Shown here in pieces: positions 38,242 to 50,880 of a stretch of 64,000 nucleotides of DNA (the first letter of the stretch is position 1; each line of letters starts with the position of its first letter). Location of the stretch: NCBI RefSeq assembly GCF_003818115.1, contig NZ_RPOI01000002.1, forward strand, positions 25,175 through 89,174, in the 5' to 3' direction. A program made the translations under genes and the position numbers. Origin of the DNA: Citrobacter youngae (GTDB lineage: Bacteria > Pseudomonadota > Gammaproteobacteria > Enterobacterales > Enterobacteriaceae). Under the pieces are notes generated by a model, which worked only from the letters and a program-made list of their open reading frames with translations, was not told the DNA's origin and made no database searches.

Positions 38242-39189
38242 TTAATCGTTTTGCGCGGTTTGCTCACCTGTCGCTGAACCCGCTGCCGCCATCTGTGCGG
38301 CTTTTTGCTTTTTATAGCTCAGCGCCGCGGCCGGAACAGGCATCACCTTGCCGGTTTCGATCCAGGTGCGTAAACGACTGGCATCAGCAAAGTGGGTATA
38401 TTTGCCAAAGGCATCCATGACCACCAGCGCTACCGGCTTGTTATTAATAACCGTACGCATCACCAGGCAGTGACCAGCGGCATTAGTAAACCCAGTTTTG
38501 GTGAGCTGAATGTTCCAGTTATCACGGTACACCAGATGGTTGGTGTTACGGAACGGTAACGTATAAGCCGGATTAGCAAAGGTCGCCATGTCTTCACGCG
38601 TCGTACTCAACTGACCAATCAGCGGATACTGCTTGCTGGCAATCAGCAGTTTAGTTAAATCACGCGCCGTCGAGACGTTATGAATCGATAACCCGGTCGG
38701 TTCCACAAAGCGCGTCTGGGTCATTCCCAACGACTTCGCCTTCGCATTCATCGCCTTGATAAATGCGTTATAACCGCCCGGATAGTGGTGCGCCAGGCTT
38801 GCCGCTGCGCGGTTTTCTGAGGACATCAGCGCCAGTAGCAGCATATTCTTACGACTGATCTCACTGTTCAGACGCACACGAGAGTAGATGCCTTTCATTT
38901 CCGGCGTCTGACTGATGTCAACTTTCAGTTTTTCATCCAGCGGCAGTCGTGCATCAAGCACCACCATCGCCGTCATTAATTTGGTAATCGACGCAATCGG
39001 ACGCACGAGGTCCGGGTGGTTCGAATAGATAACTTTGTTGGTATTCAGATCAACAATCATCGCACTACCAGAAGCAATCTCAGGTTGAGATGCCGCTGCA
39101 GTAGTCGCCGTTTTCGCTACGGCTTGGGGTGCAAAAGGAACAGCCAGCACCAGGGCAAGACTTAATAATGAAACTCGGAATTTCAGCAT
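38242..39189 (-). CDS. pbpG: D-Ala-D-Ala endopeptidase PBP7
   Basis: Low-molecular-weight penicillin-binding protein that cleaves DD-crosslinks in peptidoglycan. 315 residues: signal peptide ending AVAK, catalytic SITK with Ser67 at 67-70, SEN at 124-126, and KTG at 231-233. The Ala/Gln-rich tail is slightly longer than in E. coli. Convergent with dld. Confidence 0.95.
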   Translation of the reverse strand: MLKFRVSLLSLALVLAVPFAPQAVAKTATTAAASQPEIASGSAMIVDLNTNKVIYSNHPDLVRPIASITKLMTAMVVLDARLPLDEKLKVDISQTPEMKGIYSRVRLNSEISRKNMLLLALMSSENRAAASLAHHYPGGYNAFIKAMNAKAKSLGMTQTRFVEPTGLSIHNVSTARDLTKLLIASKQYPLIGQLSTTREDMATFANPAYTLPFRNTNHLVYRDNWNIQLTKTGFTNAAGHCLVMRTVINNKPVALVVMDAFGKYTHFADASRLRTWIETGKVMPVPAAALSYKKQKAAQMAAAGSATGEQTAQND

Positions 39190-39315
39190 GATGAGGTTTC
39201 TGATAATGGTTCACGCACGTCACAACGCACACCGCCTGAAATAAGGATTATCTCAGGCTAGCTCTGGCATCATAGCGATCCGGCAGGTTTGCCGCTACAG
39301 AAGAATCATCTCGAA

Positions 39316-39351
39316 ATGCTGCGTTGCTGACTTTTACGCCAACAACGCAGC
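39316..39351. terminator. Hairpin between pbpG and yohC
   Basis: TGCTGCGTTG (39316-39325) is exactly complementary to CAACGCAGCA (39342-39351). It lies 18 bases after the yohC stop and probably ends or protects the yohC mRNA; no strong T run follows. The remaining bases of the 39190-39368 gap show only the pbpG promoter region. Confidence 0.6.
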
Positions 39352-39368
39352 ACAGACAGGTTGTACGC

Positions 39369-39956
39369 CTAGAACAATCGGTACCCGTAACCCCACAGGA
39401 TCACCGTAATCGCCAGCAGAACCTCCAGCACCAGCACGCCAATCGCCAGCGTTGAACTGGAAAAGCTCAGCCCTTCTTCTTTAGTGATATTCAGGAACGT
39501 TGGAATACCGAGATAGAGTAAATAGCCGGTGTAAAACAGCGCGATGGTTCCCACGAGCGCACACAGCCAGACCAGCGGATACAGCGCCACCAGCCCGCTT
39601 AAAAACAGCGGCGTGGCAACATATCCGGCAAAGACCATACAATGCGCCAGCGACGGGCGTCGCGAGTAATTACGCGCCATCCACCAGATAACTCTGCCCA
39701 TGATGGCCACACCCGCCAGCATCACGCCGTAAAACAGAATTGCCATCGCAAATCCGGTAAACAGGGATAACTTCAGTATATTGCCGTCGCCAAAATTCCA
39801 GCCAATTTGCGTGGTGCCAATAAACGCACAAATCACCGGGATTGCCGCCATCAGCAATACATGGTGGGTATAGTGATGCGAAACACTTTCGTTTTCGCTG
39901 TTGATCACGTGCATTTCACGATCGGGATGGGAAAACAGCCCCCAGACATGGTTCAT
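39369..39956 (-). CDS. yohC: Yip1-family inner-membrane protein YohC
   Basis: 195 residues, the E. coli length, with five predicted membrane segments (for example AIPVICAFIGTTQIGWNFG and the C-terminal LEVLLAITVILWGYGYRLF). It belongs to the Yip1 superfamily. Function unknown. Divergent from yohD. Confidence 0.92.
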   Translation of the reverse strand: MNHVWGLFSHPDREMHVINSENESVSHHYTHHVLLMAAIPVICAFIGTTQIGWNFGDGNILKLSLFTGFAMAILFYGVMLAGVAIMGRVIWWMARNYSRRPSLAHCMVFAGYVATPLFLSGLVALYPLVWLCALVGTIALFYTGYLLYLGIPTFLNITKEEGLSFSSSTLAIGVLVLEVLLAITVILWGYGYRLF

Positions 39957-40118
39957 ACCGCCCCCTTCTTGTCAGCTCCGGACCTCAACACTTCAAGTAT
40001 AATTCAGCTTTTGATTATTTTATGTACACATGAAAAATACCGATACGCTGAGTTGCTGCTTTTCCGGCATGAACTATTCACTGGGTGTATGCTATGGAAC
40101 GTGGAGGTCATACAACGT

Positions 40119-40694
40119 ATGGATATAACGCATTATGTTGAGCAATACGGCTATGCGGCGCTGATTATTGGCAGCCTTGCCGAAGGCGAAACCATTACCT
40201 TGCTAGGCGGTGTTGCTGCGCATCAGGGAATTCTTAAATTTCCGCTGGTGGTACTCTCCGTCGCGTTGGGTGGGATGATTGGCGATCAGTTACTCTTCTT
40301 ACTTGGGCGTCGTTTTGGCGGCAAAATCTTACGTCGTTTCTCGCGTCATCGGGCAAAAATCCACTACGCGCAGAAGATGATCCAACGGCGTCCCTACCTG
40401 TTTGTGGTCGGCACGCGCTTTATGTACGGTTTTCGCGTCATTGGCCCGTTGCTGATTGGGGCCAGCCACCTGCCACCGAAGATTTTCATCCCACTGAATA
40501 TCCTGGGGGCGTTTGTCTGGGCATTGCTGTTTACCACGCTCGGCTATGTGGGCGGTGAAGTGATTGCCCCATGGTTGCATAGCCTCGACCAGCATATTAA
40601 ACATGGGGTGTGGTTGGTTCTGGTTATCGGCGTTGTAGTGGCTGCCCGCTGGTGGATGAAACGGCGAAGTAAACGCAAAGAACACGCAAATTGA
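40119..40694 (+). CDS. yohD: DedA-family membrane protein YohD
   Basis: The ATG at 40119, after GTGGAGGT, gives 191 residues beginning MDITHYVEQYGYAALIIGSL, as in E. coli; the long upstream extension to 39807 runs through yohC's promoter and is rejected. The DedA/SNARE-associated domain is visible: EGETITLLGG, GDQLLFLLGRRFGGK and RFMYGFRVIGPLLIGAS. DedA proteins are linked to undecaprenyl phosphate or lipid flipping; this one's role is unclear. Confidence 0.92.
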   Translation: MDITHYVEQYGYAALIIGSLAEGETITLLGGVAAHQGILKFPLVVLSVALGGMIGDQLLFLLGRRFGGKILRRFSRHRAKIHYAQKMIQRRPYLFVVGTRFMYGFRVIGPLLIGASHLPPKIFIPLNILGAFVWALLFTTLGYVGGEVIAPWLHSLDQHIKHGVWLVLVIGVVVAARWWMKRRSKRKEHAN

Positions 40695-40724
40695 CCCGAC
40701 AGAGGCTTCTGCCGGGTCAGACTA

Positions 40725-42164
40725 TCAGGAGGCGCGGTAACCGCCGCCCAGTGCGCTGGTCAGCTGTATAGAAGCATCCAGCCACTGTCCCTGTAAAACC
40801 AGACCATTAAGCTGTTCGCGTAATGCCGGAATTTTGGCCTCGCTAACCCGGGAACCCGCAATAATACCGGCGCTATATCGTGCCTGCGCAAGCCCCACGA
40901 CGCGCTGTGCGTCATGTTCAATTTGCTGCTGATGCTGGTTCTTCTGCGCCAGCGTTTCTACCTGTGATGCCGCACGCGCCACGTCATTCACCGCATCGAC
41001 CACTGCCTTGTTGTAATTTGCCACCGTCAGGTTACTCTGCGCTTTCGTGATATCGAGATTCGCATTCAGTCTGCCGCTATCAAAAATAGGCAGCGTCAGT
41101 CCAGCCGTCACGCCCATCTGCTGTGCGGAATGGCGGAATAAATCGCTCAGATGCAGCGCATCCTGCTGTAAAAACGCCATCAGGTTAACATCCGGATAGA
41201 ATGCCGCTTTTGCCGCATCAATGCTGCTCAGCGATGACTCGATGTACCAATGCGCGGCCTGTAAATCAGGGCGGCGGGCCAGCAGCGAATAACCAAGCTG
41301 TGACGGTAGCTGGCTTTCTACCGCCGGTAGCGTCGTTGCTTTAAGCTTCATGACGGAAGATTGCGAGTTGGTCAGTGCGCTCAGCCGCGCCTCTATCACC
41401 TTCATTTTGCCGCTGACATCGTTCAGCTGCTGCTCCGTTTTACTGGAATCGATATCCGTCTCAACACCTTCGACAGAAGAGGTAATCCCGTTTTGATACA
41501 GTTGACGATCGACGGTGATGACGTTCTGTTGCTCGGTTTTAATCTGCGTCAGCACGGTTTTAAGCGCCGCCTGTGTCTGCCACTCCCAGTACAAACGCGA
41601 TACGCCGCTCGCCAGTAGCTGGCGAGTTTGCTCACGTTCAGCCTCACGCGCTTTCACCTCGCCAATACGCGCCGCCACTTCAGCCCGGTTTTTACCCCAC
41701 AGATCCAGGTTCCAGCCTGCGGTTAAACCAAAGGTTCCATTGGTGTACCACGGCCCGGTCGTGCCTGCAGCAGGATCGGTAATGGCAAACGGTCCCATTA
41801 AACCTTCTGCCGACATTCTTTGACGTTCAACGTCTGCGGAAAAATCAACTTCTGGACCATCCTGCGCCTTAACCGCTTTAGCCTGCGCTTCTGCCAGTTG
41901 AATGCGCTGTTCTGCTACCTGCATGTCTGGAGAATTCTTCAGGGTGCTGTCAATCAACGCATTCAGCTGTGGATCGTGATACGCCTTCCACCATTGGCTG
42001 TCCGGCCAACCATTTTTTAATGCCGCGGGCAACGCGGAGTCAACGTTCACAGCGGGCGTCTGCTGTGACAGCGATTGACGATTGTCATGCATAGGCGCAC
42101 AACCGACCATCAAAATAAGCAGCGGCAAACATGCCGTTGCAACAAGAACAGAGTTACGATTCAT
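40725..42164 (-). CDS. mdtQ: Outer-membrane efflux lipoprotein MdtQ
   Basis: A TolC/OprM-type outer-membrane factor of the NodT class. 479 residues with lipobox LMVGC (Cys22), two OEP repeats, and intact alpha-barrel and beta-barrel segments. In E. coli K-12 mdtQ is interrupted; here it is open from end to end. No inner-membrane pump or adaptor gene lies beside it. The yohF gene that sits between yohD and mdtQ in E. coli is missing. Confidence 0.9.
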   Translation of the reverse strand: MNRNSVLVATACLPLLILMVGCAPMHDNRQSLSQQTPAVNVDSALPAALKNGWPDSQWWKAYHDPQLNALIDSTLKNSPDMQVAEQRIQLAEAQAKAVKAQDGPEVDFSADVERQRMSAEGLMGPFAITDPAAGTTGPWYTNGTFGLTAGWNLDLWGKNRAEVAARIGEVKAREAEREQTRQLLASGVSRLYWEWQTQAALKTVLTQIKTEQQNVITVDRQLYQNGITSSVEGVETDIDSSKTEQQLNDVSGKMKVIEARLSALTNSQSSVMKLKATTLPAVESQLPSQLGYSLLARRPDLQAAHWYIESSLSSIDAAKAAFYPDVNLMAFLQQDALHLSDLFRHSAQQMGVTAGLTLPIFDSGRLNANLDITKAQSNLTVANYNKAVVDAVNDVARAASQVETLAQKNQHQQQIEHDAQRVVGLAQARYSAGIIAGSRVSEAKIPALREQLNGLVLQGQWLDASIQLTSALGGGYRAS

Positions 42165-42332
42165 GGGAATATACAGGTAAGAAAAGATGCACAGAGAGTA
42201 CGACTTATCGCATTCTCTTTTTTAGTTACGCGTGGCAATACATCTTTTGAAATAAAATCACATAGTAAAGAAACATATACATGGTAAATGGTTCTGTCAA
42301 AATAATTCCAATAAATTATAAATGGAGGCGTA

Positions 42333-42683
42333 ATGTCACAAAATATCTATGATGACCCGACATTCTTTGCCGGATATGCCACGCTGGATCGTTCAGTAAA
42401 GGGACTCGACGGCGCACCAGAGTGGCCAACAATACAAGCCATGTTCCCTCCCCTACAGGGAAAAAATATTCTTGATTTAGCTCACTGGCACTGCATTATT
42501 TGCACGATATAGAACGATTATTGCAAACCATTTACCAATCATTAATACCGTGCGGAATGCTGGTTTTTTCCGCTGAACATCCTATTTATACCGCGCCGCT
42601 CAGCCAGGGGGGGATTAAAGATAAAACCAGGTTTGGATGAATGGGGTCCATCGGTTGAACAAATTGCCGCCATCCGGCAATAA
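42333..42683 (+). pseudogene. Remnant of a class I SAM-dependent methyltransferase gene
   Basis: After a GGAGG ribosome site (42324-42328), ATG at 42333 opens a frame reading MSQNIYDDPTFFAGYATLDR and on to GKNILDLA, the N-terminus and motif I of a small methyltransferase. Motif I breaks off, and another frame continues as SLALHYLHDIERLLQTIYQS and MLVFSAEHPIYTAPLSQGG, the post-motif III region, ending in TGA near 42640. A third frame gives LDEWGPSVEQIAAIRQ and a stop at 42681-42683, the C-terminal end. At least two internal deletions removed most of the catalytic domain. The family match is from memory of sequence patterns. Confidence 0.8.
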
Positions 42684-42684
42684 A

Positions 42685-43629
42685 TCAGGCAACACTTGTG
42701 ATGGCCTGAATCGCGCGTGCAATATCCGGTGAATTATTCAAAGCCCGAATTTCCTGAAACAGTTCTGTCGCTTCAACATATTCTTTACGAAGATAGCCCA
42801 GCCACTGTTTGATACGCGCCACATGATACAGCCCGGTATCACCTTGTTTTTCCAGTCGGGTATATTTTTGCAGTAACGTCACGACTTCAGGCCATGGCAT
42901 ACGCGGTTCATTATATTTCACCACGCGACTCAAATTCGGGATATTAAGCGCACCGCGCCCGATCATGACGGCATCGCATCCGCTGATGGCCATACAGTCC
43001 TGTGCGCTTTGCCAGTCCCAGATCTCACCATTCGCGATAACCGGGATATTGAGACGCTGGCGAATCTCGCCAATGGCCTGCCAGTTAATGTACTCGGCCT
43101 TATAGCCCTGTTCTTTGGTTCGACCGTGTACCACCAACTCGCTGGCACCGGCCTGCTGGACGGCATCAGCAATTTCGAATTGCCTGTCACTGCTGTCCCA
43201 GCCCAGACGCACTTTTACCGTCACCGGTAAATGGGCCGGAACCGCATCACGCATGGCCTTAGCGCCACGGTAAATCAGCTCAGGGTCCTTCAGTAACGTT
43301 GCGCCGCCGCCGCTGCCATTCACCAGTTTCGACGGGCATCCACAATTTAGATCGACGCCATACGAACCCAGCTCAACCGCGCGGGCTGCATTTTCTGCCA
43401 GCCACTGCGGATACTGCCCCAGCAGTTGTATACGCACCGGCGTACCGGATGTCGTGCGGCTGGCGTTAAGCAGTTCAGGGCAAATGCGGTGAAAGACTTT
43501 TACCGGCAGTAGTTGATCTACCACGCGAACAAATTCGGTGATACAGAGATCATAATCATTTACTTCAGTCAGCAGCTCGCGCACCAGTGAGTCGAGCACG
43601 CCTTCCATCGGCGCCAGTAAAACACGCAT
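42685..43629 (-). CDS. dusC: tRNA-dihydrouridine(16) synthase DusC
   Basis: FMN enzyme reducing U16 of tRNA to dihydrouridine. 314 residues: the TIM barrel starts [19 protein letters not shown], the catalytic cysteine is Cys98 in [11 protein letters not shown]-binding motifs [18 protein letters not shown] and [10 protein letters not shown] follow, and a helical C-terminal domain closes it. Its stop lies one base beyond the methyltransferase remnant, convergent. Confidence 0.96.
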   Translation of the reverse strand: MRVLLAPMEGVLDSLVRELLTEVNDYDLCITEFVRVVDQLLPVKVFHRICPELLNASRTTSGTPVRIQLLGQYPQWLAENAARAVELGSYGVDLNCGCPSKLVNGSGGGATLLKDPELIYRGAKAMRDAVPAHLPVTVKVRLGWDSSDRQFEIADAVQQAGASELVVHGRTKEQGYKAEYINWQAIGEIRQRLNIPVIANGEIWDWQSAQDCMAISGCDAVMIGRGALNIPNLSRVVKYNEPRMPWPEVVTLLQKYTRLEKQGDTGLYHVARIKQWLGYLRKEYVEATELFQEIRALNNSPDIARAIQAITSVA

Positions 43630-43808
43630 ATTGTTACCCGCAAAAAAGAGAGGCGCTATGGTAACGTCTCTATGCAGGAGATTAAAGCGTCTCAGCGCCG
43701 GGCACAGATTTGGTTATGCTGATTGGGGGTATTGCCTGATGTTCCTGATATCTATTTCCACTATGCTTAGAATTCATGATGTGATCGGTAGCACGTTTTA
43801 AAGTTTAA

Positions 43809-44935
<1,127 letters not shown>

Positions 44936-44958
44936 CCTTCATTTTTTAGCTATTTATT

Positions 44959-45051
44959 TGCGATGCGTTGCACATTTTTCATTTAAGTTTCATAAGTTGC
45001 ATACACAATGGGATTTGGATCACATATAAAGCCATAACAGGCCCGTAAACT
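44959..45051 (+). promoter_or_regulatory. cdd promoter with tandem CRP sites and CytR half-sites
   Basis: Two CRP-like sites, TGCGATGCGTTGCACA (44959-44974) and TGGGATTTGGATCACA (45009-45024), lie exactly 50 bases apart, as do the CRP sites of E. coli cdd. GTTGCA half-sites for CytR occur at 44967 and 44996 between them. A -10 candidate TAAACT (45046-45051) lies where a class II-like -41.5 CRP site predicts it. Confidence 0.72.
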
Positions 45052-45083
45052 ACGATTCCATTACATTGTTATGAGGCATCGCC

Positions 45084-45968
45084 ATGCATCCACGTTTTCA
45101 AACTGCTTTTGCCCAACTCGCGGATAACTTGCAATCAGCCCTGGCCCCTGTTCTGGCGGATGCGCATTTCCCCGCCATGCTGACGGCTGAGCAGGTTTCT
45201 TTGCTGAAACGCGAATCGGGACTGGACGAAGACGCGCTGGCATTCGCTCTGCTGCCTTTAGCTGCGGCCTGCGCGCGTACTCCGCTGTCCAACTTCAACG
45301 TTGGCGCAATCTCACGAGGTATCAGCGGAACCTGGTATTTCGGTGGGAATATGGAGTTTCTTGGTGCCACAATGCAGCAAACCGTTCACGCCGAGCAGAG
45401 CGCCATCAGCCATGCCTGGTTACGTGGCGAAAAAGGACTCGCTGCGATTACCGTCAACTACACCCCTTGCGGGCACTGCCGTCAGTTTATGAATGAGCTG
45501 AACAGCGGACTGGATTTACGTATTCACCTGCCTGGGCGTGAACCACACGCACTACGCGACTATCTGCCGGACGCTTTTGGCCCAAAAGATCTCGACATCA
45601 AAACGCTGTTGATGGATGACCAGGATCACGGCTTCGCGCTGCAAGGCGATGCGCTGACCCAGGCGGCGATTGCCGCCGCCAACAGATGCCACATGCCGTA
45701 CAGCAAATCCCCGAGCGGCGTGGCGCTGGAGTGTAAGGATGGTCAAATTTTCAGCGGCAGTTATGCTGAAAACGCCGCCTTCAACCCAACGCTGCCACCG
45801 TTGCAGGGTGCATTAAACCTGCTGAGTCTGAACGGTTACGACTATCCGGACATTCAACGTGCGGTGCTGGCAGAAAAAGCGGATGCGGCGCTTATCCAGT
45901 GGGACGCGACATCTGCCACTCTGAATGCGCTGGGCTGCGACAATATCGAGCGCGTACTACTCGGTTAA
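45084..45968 (+). CDS. cdd: Cytidine deaminase
   Basis: Converts (deoxy)cytidine to (deoxy)uridine in pyrimidine salvage. 294 residues, the E. coli length, the long homodimeric form with a degenerate second domain. Zinc ligands and catalytic glutamate are visible as His102-Ala-Glu104 (TVHAEQSA) and Cys129, Cys132 (YTPCGHCRQ). The strong promoter upstream carries CRP and CytR-type sites. Confidence 0.97.
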   Translation: MHPRFQTAFAQLADNLQSALAPVLADAHFPAMLTAEQVSLLKRESGLDEDALAFALLPLAAACARTPLSNFNVGAISRGISGTWYFGGNMEFLGATMQQTVHAEQSAISHAWLRGEKGLAAITVNYTPCGHCRQFMNELNSGLDLRIHLPGREPHALRDYLPDAFGPKDLDIKTLLMDDQDHGFALQGDALTQAAIAAANRCHMPYSKSPSGVALECKDGQIFSGSYAENAAFNPTLPPLQGALNLLSLNGYDYPDIQRAVLAEKADAALIQWDATSATLNALGCDNIERVLLG

Positions 45969-45989
45969 TGGTTTCAATAACGCCAGTTC

Positions 45990-46024
45990 GTAGGCCGGAT
46001 AAGGTGTTTACACCGCCATCCGGC
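45990..46024. repeat. REP element between cdd and sanA
   Basis: A classical REP palindrome: GCCGGATAAGGTGTTTACAC followed by CGCCATCCGGC, preceded by GTAG. Confidence 0.85.
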
Positions 46025-46103
46025 AATACGCAGAATGCCTAAAATCCCCTCAATCAGACTGCCGTTTCTTGCGCTCCGCCGTTGGGTACAGTAGCCTGAT
46101 TGA

Positions 46104-47093
<990 letters not shown>

Positions 47094-47136
47094 AGAGATT
47101 ACCGTTATATTAGCACTTGAGAATAGCTAATATTAT

Positions 47137-47155
47137 GATAATGGTTACCATTTCA
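47137..47155. promoter_or_regulatory. Possible Fur-type box upstream of preT
   Basis: GATAATGGTTACCATTTCA agrees at 13 of 19 positions with the 19-base Fur consensus by my count and has an AATGG-TTA-CCATT inverted core. It is in the 233-base gap before preT; the rest of the gap has ordinary AT-rich promoter sequence. No published control is known to me, so this is tentative. Confidence 0.35.
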
Positions 47156-47326
47156 ATATAAGGGATTAATGCTGCCCGCCAGCATTTCCCTCAAACTATC
47201 TTCTATTTGTGAATCCTTTCACAGAATACTCTTCCTGCAGTGCTTAGCCTTAAGAATAGCCTTTCACTTTTTATATTTTGTTATTAACGGTTTGCCTTAA
47301 TTTACTCAAGCATTAAGGAAGAAAAT

Positions 47327-48568
47327 ATGCCACAACAAAATTATCTGGATGAGCTCACGCCTGCTTTTACCCCTTTATTAGCCATAAAAGAGGCTTCCCG
47401 CTGTTTATTATGTCACGATGCCCCTTGTAGCCAGGATTGCCCGGCGCAAACCGACCCGGGGAAATTTATTCGCTCCATTTATTTCCGTAATTTTAAAGGC
47501 GCAGCCGAAACTATCCGCGAAAATAATGCGCTCGGTGCGGTGTGCGCCCGCGTATGCCCAACCGAAAAATTATGCCAGCGCGGATGTACGCGTTCAGGAA
47601 TTGATAAACCTATTGATATTGCGCGTCTGCAGCGCTTTATAACCGATTTTGAACAGCAGACCGCGATGAAAATATATCAGCCAGCAACAAAAACGCTGGG
47701 CAAGGTCGCCGTCATCGGTGCGGGTCCGGCAGGATTACAGGCCAGCGTAACGCTGAGCAATCTTGGTTATGACGTAACCATCTTCGAAAAACAGGCTCAG
47801 CCAGGCGGCTGGTTGCGCTATGGCATCCCAGAGTTTCGTTTGCCGCATTCGGTTTTGGATCATGAAATTGCCCGTATCGTTGAAATGGGCGTGACCATCA
47901 AGTGCAATTGTGAAGTCGGCAATGCCCTTTCCGTTGAGCAACTCAAAGCAGAATATCGCGCCGTACTGGTTACCCCAGGTATGTCTTACGGCTCAACATT
48001 GCCTCTTTTTGAGAAAGCGAATCACGTTGAAATTGCCGTCGATTTTCTGCAGCGCGCCCGACAAGCCAGCGGCGATATTACCGTCGCCAAAAGTGTATTG
48101 ATCATCGGCGGTGGCGATGTGGCGATGGATGTCGCCAGTACGTTGAAACTGCTGGGCTGCCCGTCAGTCACTTGTGTCGCGCGTGAAGAACTGGCTGATT
48201 TTCCGGCCAGCGATAAAGAATTCAGCAGCACCCAGGCATTAGGCGTGTCGATTATTGACGGTTTCACGCCCGTGGCGGTAAGCGGAAATCAAGTTACCTT
48301 TAAGCACGTACGCCTGCCAGGCGAACTCACGCTAGAAGCCGATCACATTATTCTTGCCGTCGGTCAACACGCTCAGCTTGATAATTTCGCCACGTTAAAG
48401 CCACAGCGCAATCTTATCAATACGCAAAACTACCAAACCGCCGATCCGGTTCTGTTTGCTGCGGGCGATATTGTTGAAGGCGATAAAACGGTCGTTTACG
48501 CCGTGAAAACCGGAAAAGAAGCCGCTCAGGCCATTCATCACTATTTAGAGGGAGCTTGCTCATGTTAA
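47327..48568 (+). CDS. preT: Dihydropyrimidine dehydrogenase subunit PreT
   Basis: With PreA it reduces uracil and thymine using NADH. 413 residues: N-terminal cysteine-rich Fe-S domain ([20 protein letters not shown] near residue 30), then an FAD/NAD(P)-binding oxidoreductase with [12 protein letters not shown] near 130 and [13 protein letters not shown] near 257. Its last seven bases overlap preA. Fits the pyrimidine theme with cdd. Confidence 0.95.
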   Translation: MPQQNYLDELTPAFTPLLAIKEASRCLLCHDAPCSQDCPAQTDPGKFIRSIYFRNFKGAAETIRENNALGAVCARVCPTEKLCQRGCTRSGIDKPIDIARLQRFITDFEQQTAMKIYQPATKTLGKVAVIGAGPAGLQASVTLSNLGYDVTIFEKQAQPGGWLRYGIPEFRLPHSVLDHEIARIVEMGVTIKCNCEVGNALSVEQLKAEYRAVLVTPGMSYGSTLPLFEKANHVEIAVDFLQRARQASGDITVAKSVLIIGGGDVAMDVASTLKLLGCPSVTCVAREELADFPASDKEFSSTQALGVSIIDGFTPVAVSGNQVTFKHVRLPGELTLEADHIILAVGQHAQLDNFATLKPQRNLINTQNYQTADPVLFAAGDIVEGDKTVVYAVKTGKEAAQAIHHYLEGACSC

Positions 48569-49797
48569 CGAAAGATCTTTCTATTACCTTTTGCGGCGTC
48601 AAATTTCCCAACCCGTTCTGCCTCTCTTCCTCTCCGGTGGGCAACTGCTATGAAATGTGCGCCAAAGCCTATGATAGCGGTTGGGGCGGCATTGTTTTTA
48701 AAACGATCGGGTTCTTTATTGCCAATGAAGTCTCCCCGCGCTTTGACCATCTGACCAAAGAAGATACCGGCTTTATTGGCTTCAAAAACATGGAGCAAAT
48801 TGCCGAGCATCCACTGGAGGAGAATCTGGCCGCAATTCGCCGACTGAAACAAGACTACCCGGATAAGGCCCTGATTGCGTCGATCATGGGTGAAAACGAA
48901 GAACAGTGGCAGGAACTGGCCCGCCTGGTTGAAGAGGCAGGTGCCGACATGATCGAGTGTAACTTCTCGTGCCCGCAAATGACCTCGCATGCTATGGGCA
49001 GCGATGTAGGACAAAGCCCTGAGCTGGTTGAAAAATATTGTCGGGCAGTGAAACGCGGCTCGTCTCTGCCAATGCTGGCTAAAATGACGCCGAATATTGG
49101 TGATATGTGTGAAGTGGCGCTGGCGGCAAAACGCGGAGGTGCGGACGGTATCGCGACCATCAATACGGTTAAATCCATCACTAATATCGACCTGAACAGG
49201 AAAATCGGAATGCCGGTTGTCAACGGTAAATCCAGTATTTCCGGCTACTCCGGCAAGGCCGTCAAGCCTATCGCCCTGCGATTTATCCAACAGTTGCGCA
49301 CGCATCCCGAACTGCGCGATTTCCCGATTAGCGGCATCGGGGGAATTGAGACCTGGGAAGATGCCGCCGAGTTTTTACTGTTAGGCGCGGCCACGCTGCA
49401 GGTGACCACCGGGATCATGCAGTATGGCTATCGGATTGTGGAGGACATGATCAGCGGGCTGTCACATTACCTCGCCGATCAAGGGTTTGATTCACTGGAG
49501 GAGATGGTGGGGCTTGCTAATAGCAATATCATCCCCGCCGAGGAGCTTGACCGTAGCTACATCGTTTATCCGAACATCCATCTGGATAAATGCGTTGGCT
49601 GTGGGCGCTGCTACATCTCATGTTACGACGGTGGGCATCAGGCGATGGAATGGAATGAGGAAACCCGTACACCGCACTGCAATACGGAAAAATGTGTGGG
49701 ATGCTTATTGTGCGGTCACGTTTGCCCGGTAGCCTGTATTGATCTGGGCGAGGTGAAATTTAAACCCGGCGAGAAAGAACATGCGTTAACGTTGTAA
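48562..49797 (+). CDS. preA: Dihydropyrimidine dehydrogenase subunit PreA
   Basis: Catalytic subunit. ATG 48562 gives 411 residues, the E. coli length; an ATG six bases upstream is less well placed. FMN-binding DHOD-like barrel with the active-site Cys in ECNFSCPQM, and two C-terminal 4Fe-4S motifs, [11 protein letters not shown] and [11 protein letters not shown], that pass electrons from PreT. Confidence 0.95.
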   Translation: MLTKDLSITFCGVKFPNPFCLSSSPVGNCYEMCAKAYDSGWGGIVFKTIGFFIANEVSPRFDHLTKEDTGFIGFKNMEQIAEHPLEENLAAIRRLKQDYPDKALIASIMGENEEQWQELARLVEEAGADMIECNFSCPQMTSHAMGSDVGQSPELVEKYCRAVKRGSSLPMLAKMTPNIGDMCEVALAAKRGGADGIATINTVKSITNIDLNRKIGMPVVNGKSSISGYSGKAVKPIALRFIQQLRTHPELRDFPISGIGGIETWEDAAEFLLLGAATLQVTTGIMQYGYRIVEDMISGLSHYLADQGFDSLEEMVGLANSNIIPAEELDRSYIVYPNIHLDKCVGCGRCYISCYDGGHQAMEWNEETRTPHCNTEKCVGCLLCGHVCPVACIDLGEVKFKPGEKEHALTL

Positions 49798-49805
49798 CGC
49801 TGACA

Positions 49806-49843
49806 AAAAAGCCCGGTGCAGATTGCGCTGCACCGGGCTTTTT
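49806..49843. terminator. Bidirectional terminator between preA and mglC
   Basis: A perfect 16-base stem (AAAAAGCCCGGTGCAG, 49806-49821, with 49828-49843) and six-base loop, with A and T runs on both sides serving preTA and mglBAC. Confidence 0.92.
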
Positions 49844-49854
49844 ACATTGTACGA

Positions 49855-50865
49855 TTACTTCTTACGCGCGTATTTCAGTGAATCCAGCGCGACCGCGAAG
49901 ATGATAATGCCGCCCTTGATAATATACTGCCAGTAAGGATTTACGCCGATGTAGGTCAGACCATAGTTGATGACGGTGAAGATAATCACACCGGTCACCA
50001 CGCCAAACACGGTTCCTACCCCGCCGCTAAACGACACGCCGCCAACCACGCAAGCGGCAATCGCATCCAGCTCATACATAAAGCCGAGGTTGTTGGTCGC
50101 CGAGCCAATACGCCCAGCTTCGAGCAAACCACCAAAAGCATAGAACACGCCAGACAACGCATAGATGATCAGCAGGTTCAGCGCGACGTTTACCCCGGAC
50201 ACTTTCGCCGCTTCAGGGTTACCGCCGATAGCGAAAATATTTTTACCAAAACGGGTCTTGTTCCACAGCACCCATACAAAGGCCACGGCAATCAAGGCAT
50301 AGAAAGTAATGTAGGAGAGTCGGAAACTGCCCAGCGCAATAAAGCCCTGCGCAAAGGTTGAGAACCCGCTGTCAAAGCCAGAAATTGGCGATGCGCCGAC
50401 AAAGTCGTAGTACAGGGAGTTGATCCCGTAAACGATAATCATCGTACCGAGGGTGGTAATAAATGGCGTCACGTTCAGATAAGCAATGATGATACCGTTC
50501 ACCAGACCGATAATGGCACCAATCACGCAGACAATCAGCACCACCACGATGATTGGCATCGTCGCCATTTCCGGGAACACCTTGTTGGCGTTCTCCATCG
50601 ACTGCAGCAGGGTTGCCGCCACAACCGCCGCCAGCCCGACCTGACGCCCTGCAGACAGGTCGGTCCCCTGGGTAACAATCAGCCCGGCTACGCCCAATGC
50701 GATAATAATACGCACCGAGGATTGCGTCAGAATATTACTCAGGTTCAGTAAACTTAAGAAAGTGGGATCCTGGAAAATAATAATCGCAAGCAAAACCAAA
50801 AGAACAACGTAAATTCCGCCTTCTTTCAGATAAGTAAGAAAACTTTTCTTATTTAACGCACTCAT
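49855..50865 (-). CDS. mglC: Galactose/methyl-galactoside permease MglC
   Basis: Inner-membrane permease of the high-affinity galactose ABC importer. 336 residues with 8-10 membrane segments and the BPD_transp_2 motifs (VTQGTDLSAGRQVGLAAV, FAIGGNPEAAKVSGV). Last gene of mglBAC, 15 bases after mglA. Confidence 0.96.
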   Translation of the reverse strand: MSALNKKSFLTYLKEGGIYVVLLVLLAIIIFQDPTFLSLLNLSNILTQSSVRIIIALGVAGLIVTQGTDLSAGRQVGLAAVVAATLLQSMENANKVFPEMATMPIIVVVLIVCVIGAIIGLVNGIIIAYLNVTPFITTLGTMIIVYGINSLYYDFVGASPISGFDSGFSTFAQGFIALGSFRLSYITFYALIAVAFVWVLWNKTRFGKNIFAIGGNPEAAKVSGVNVALNLLIIYALSGVFYAFGGLLEAGRIGSATNNLGFMYELDAIAACVVGGVSFSGGVGTVFGVVTGVIIFTVINYGLTYIGVNPYWQYIIKGGIIIFAVALDSLKYARKK

Positions 50866-50880
50866 GAGGAGCCCCTAATC

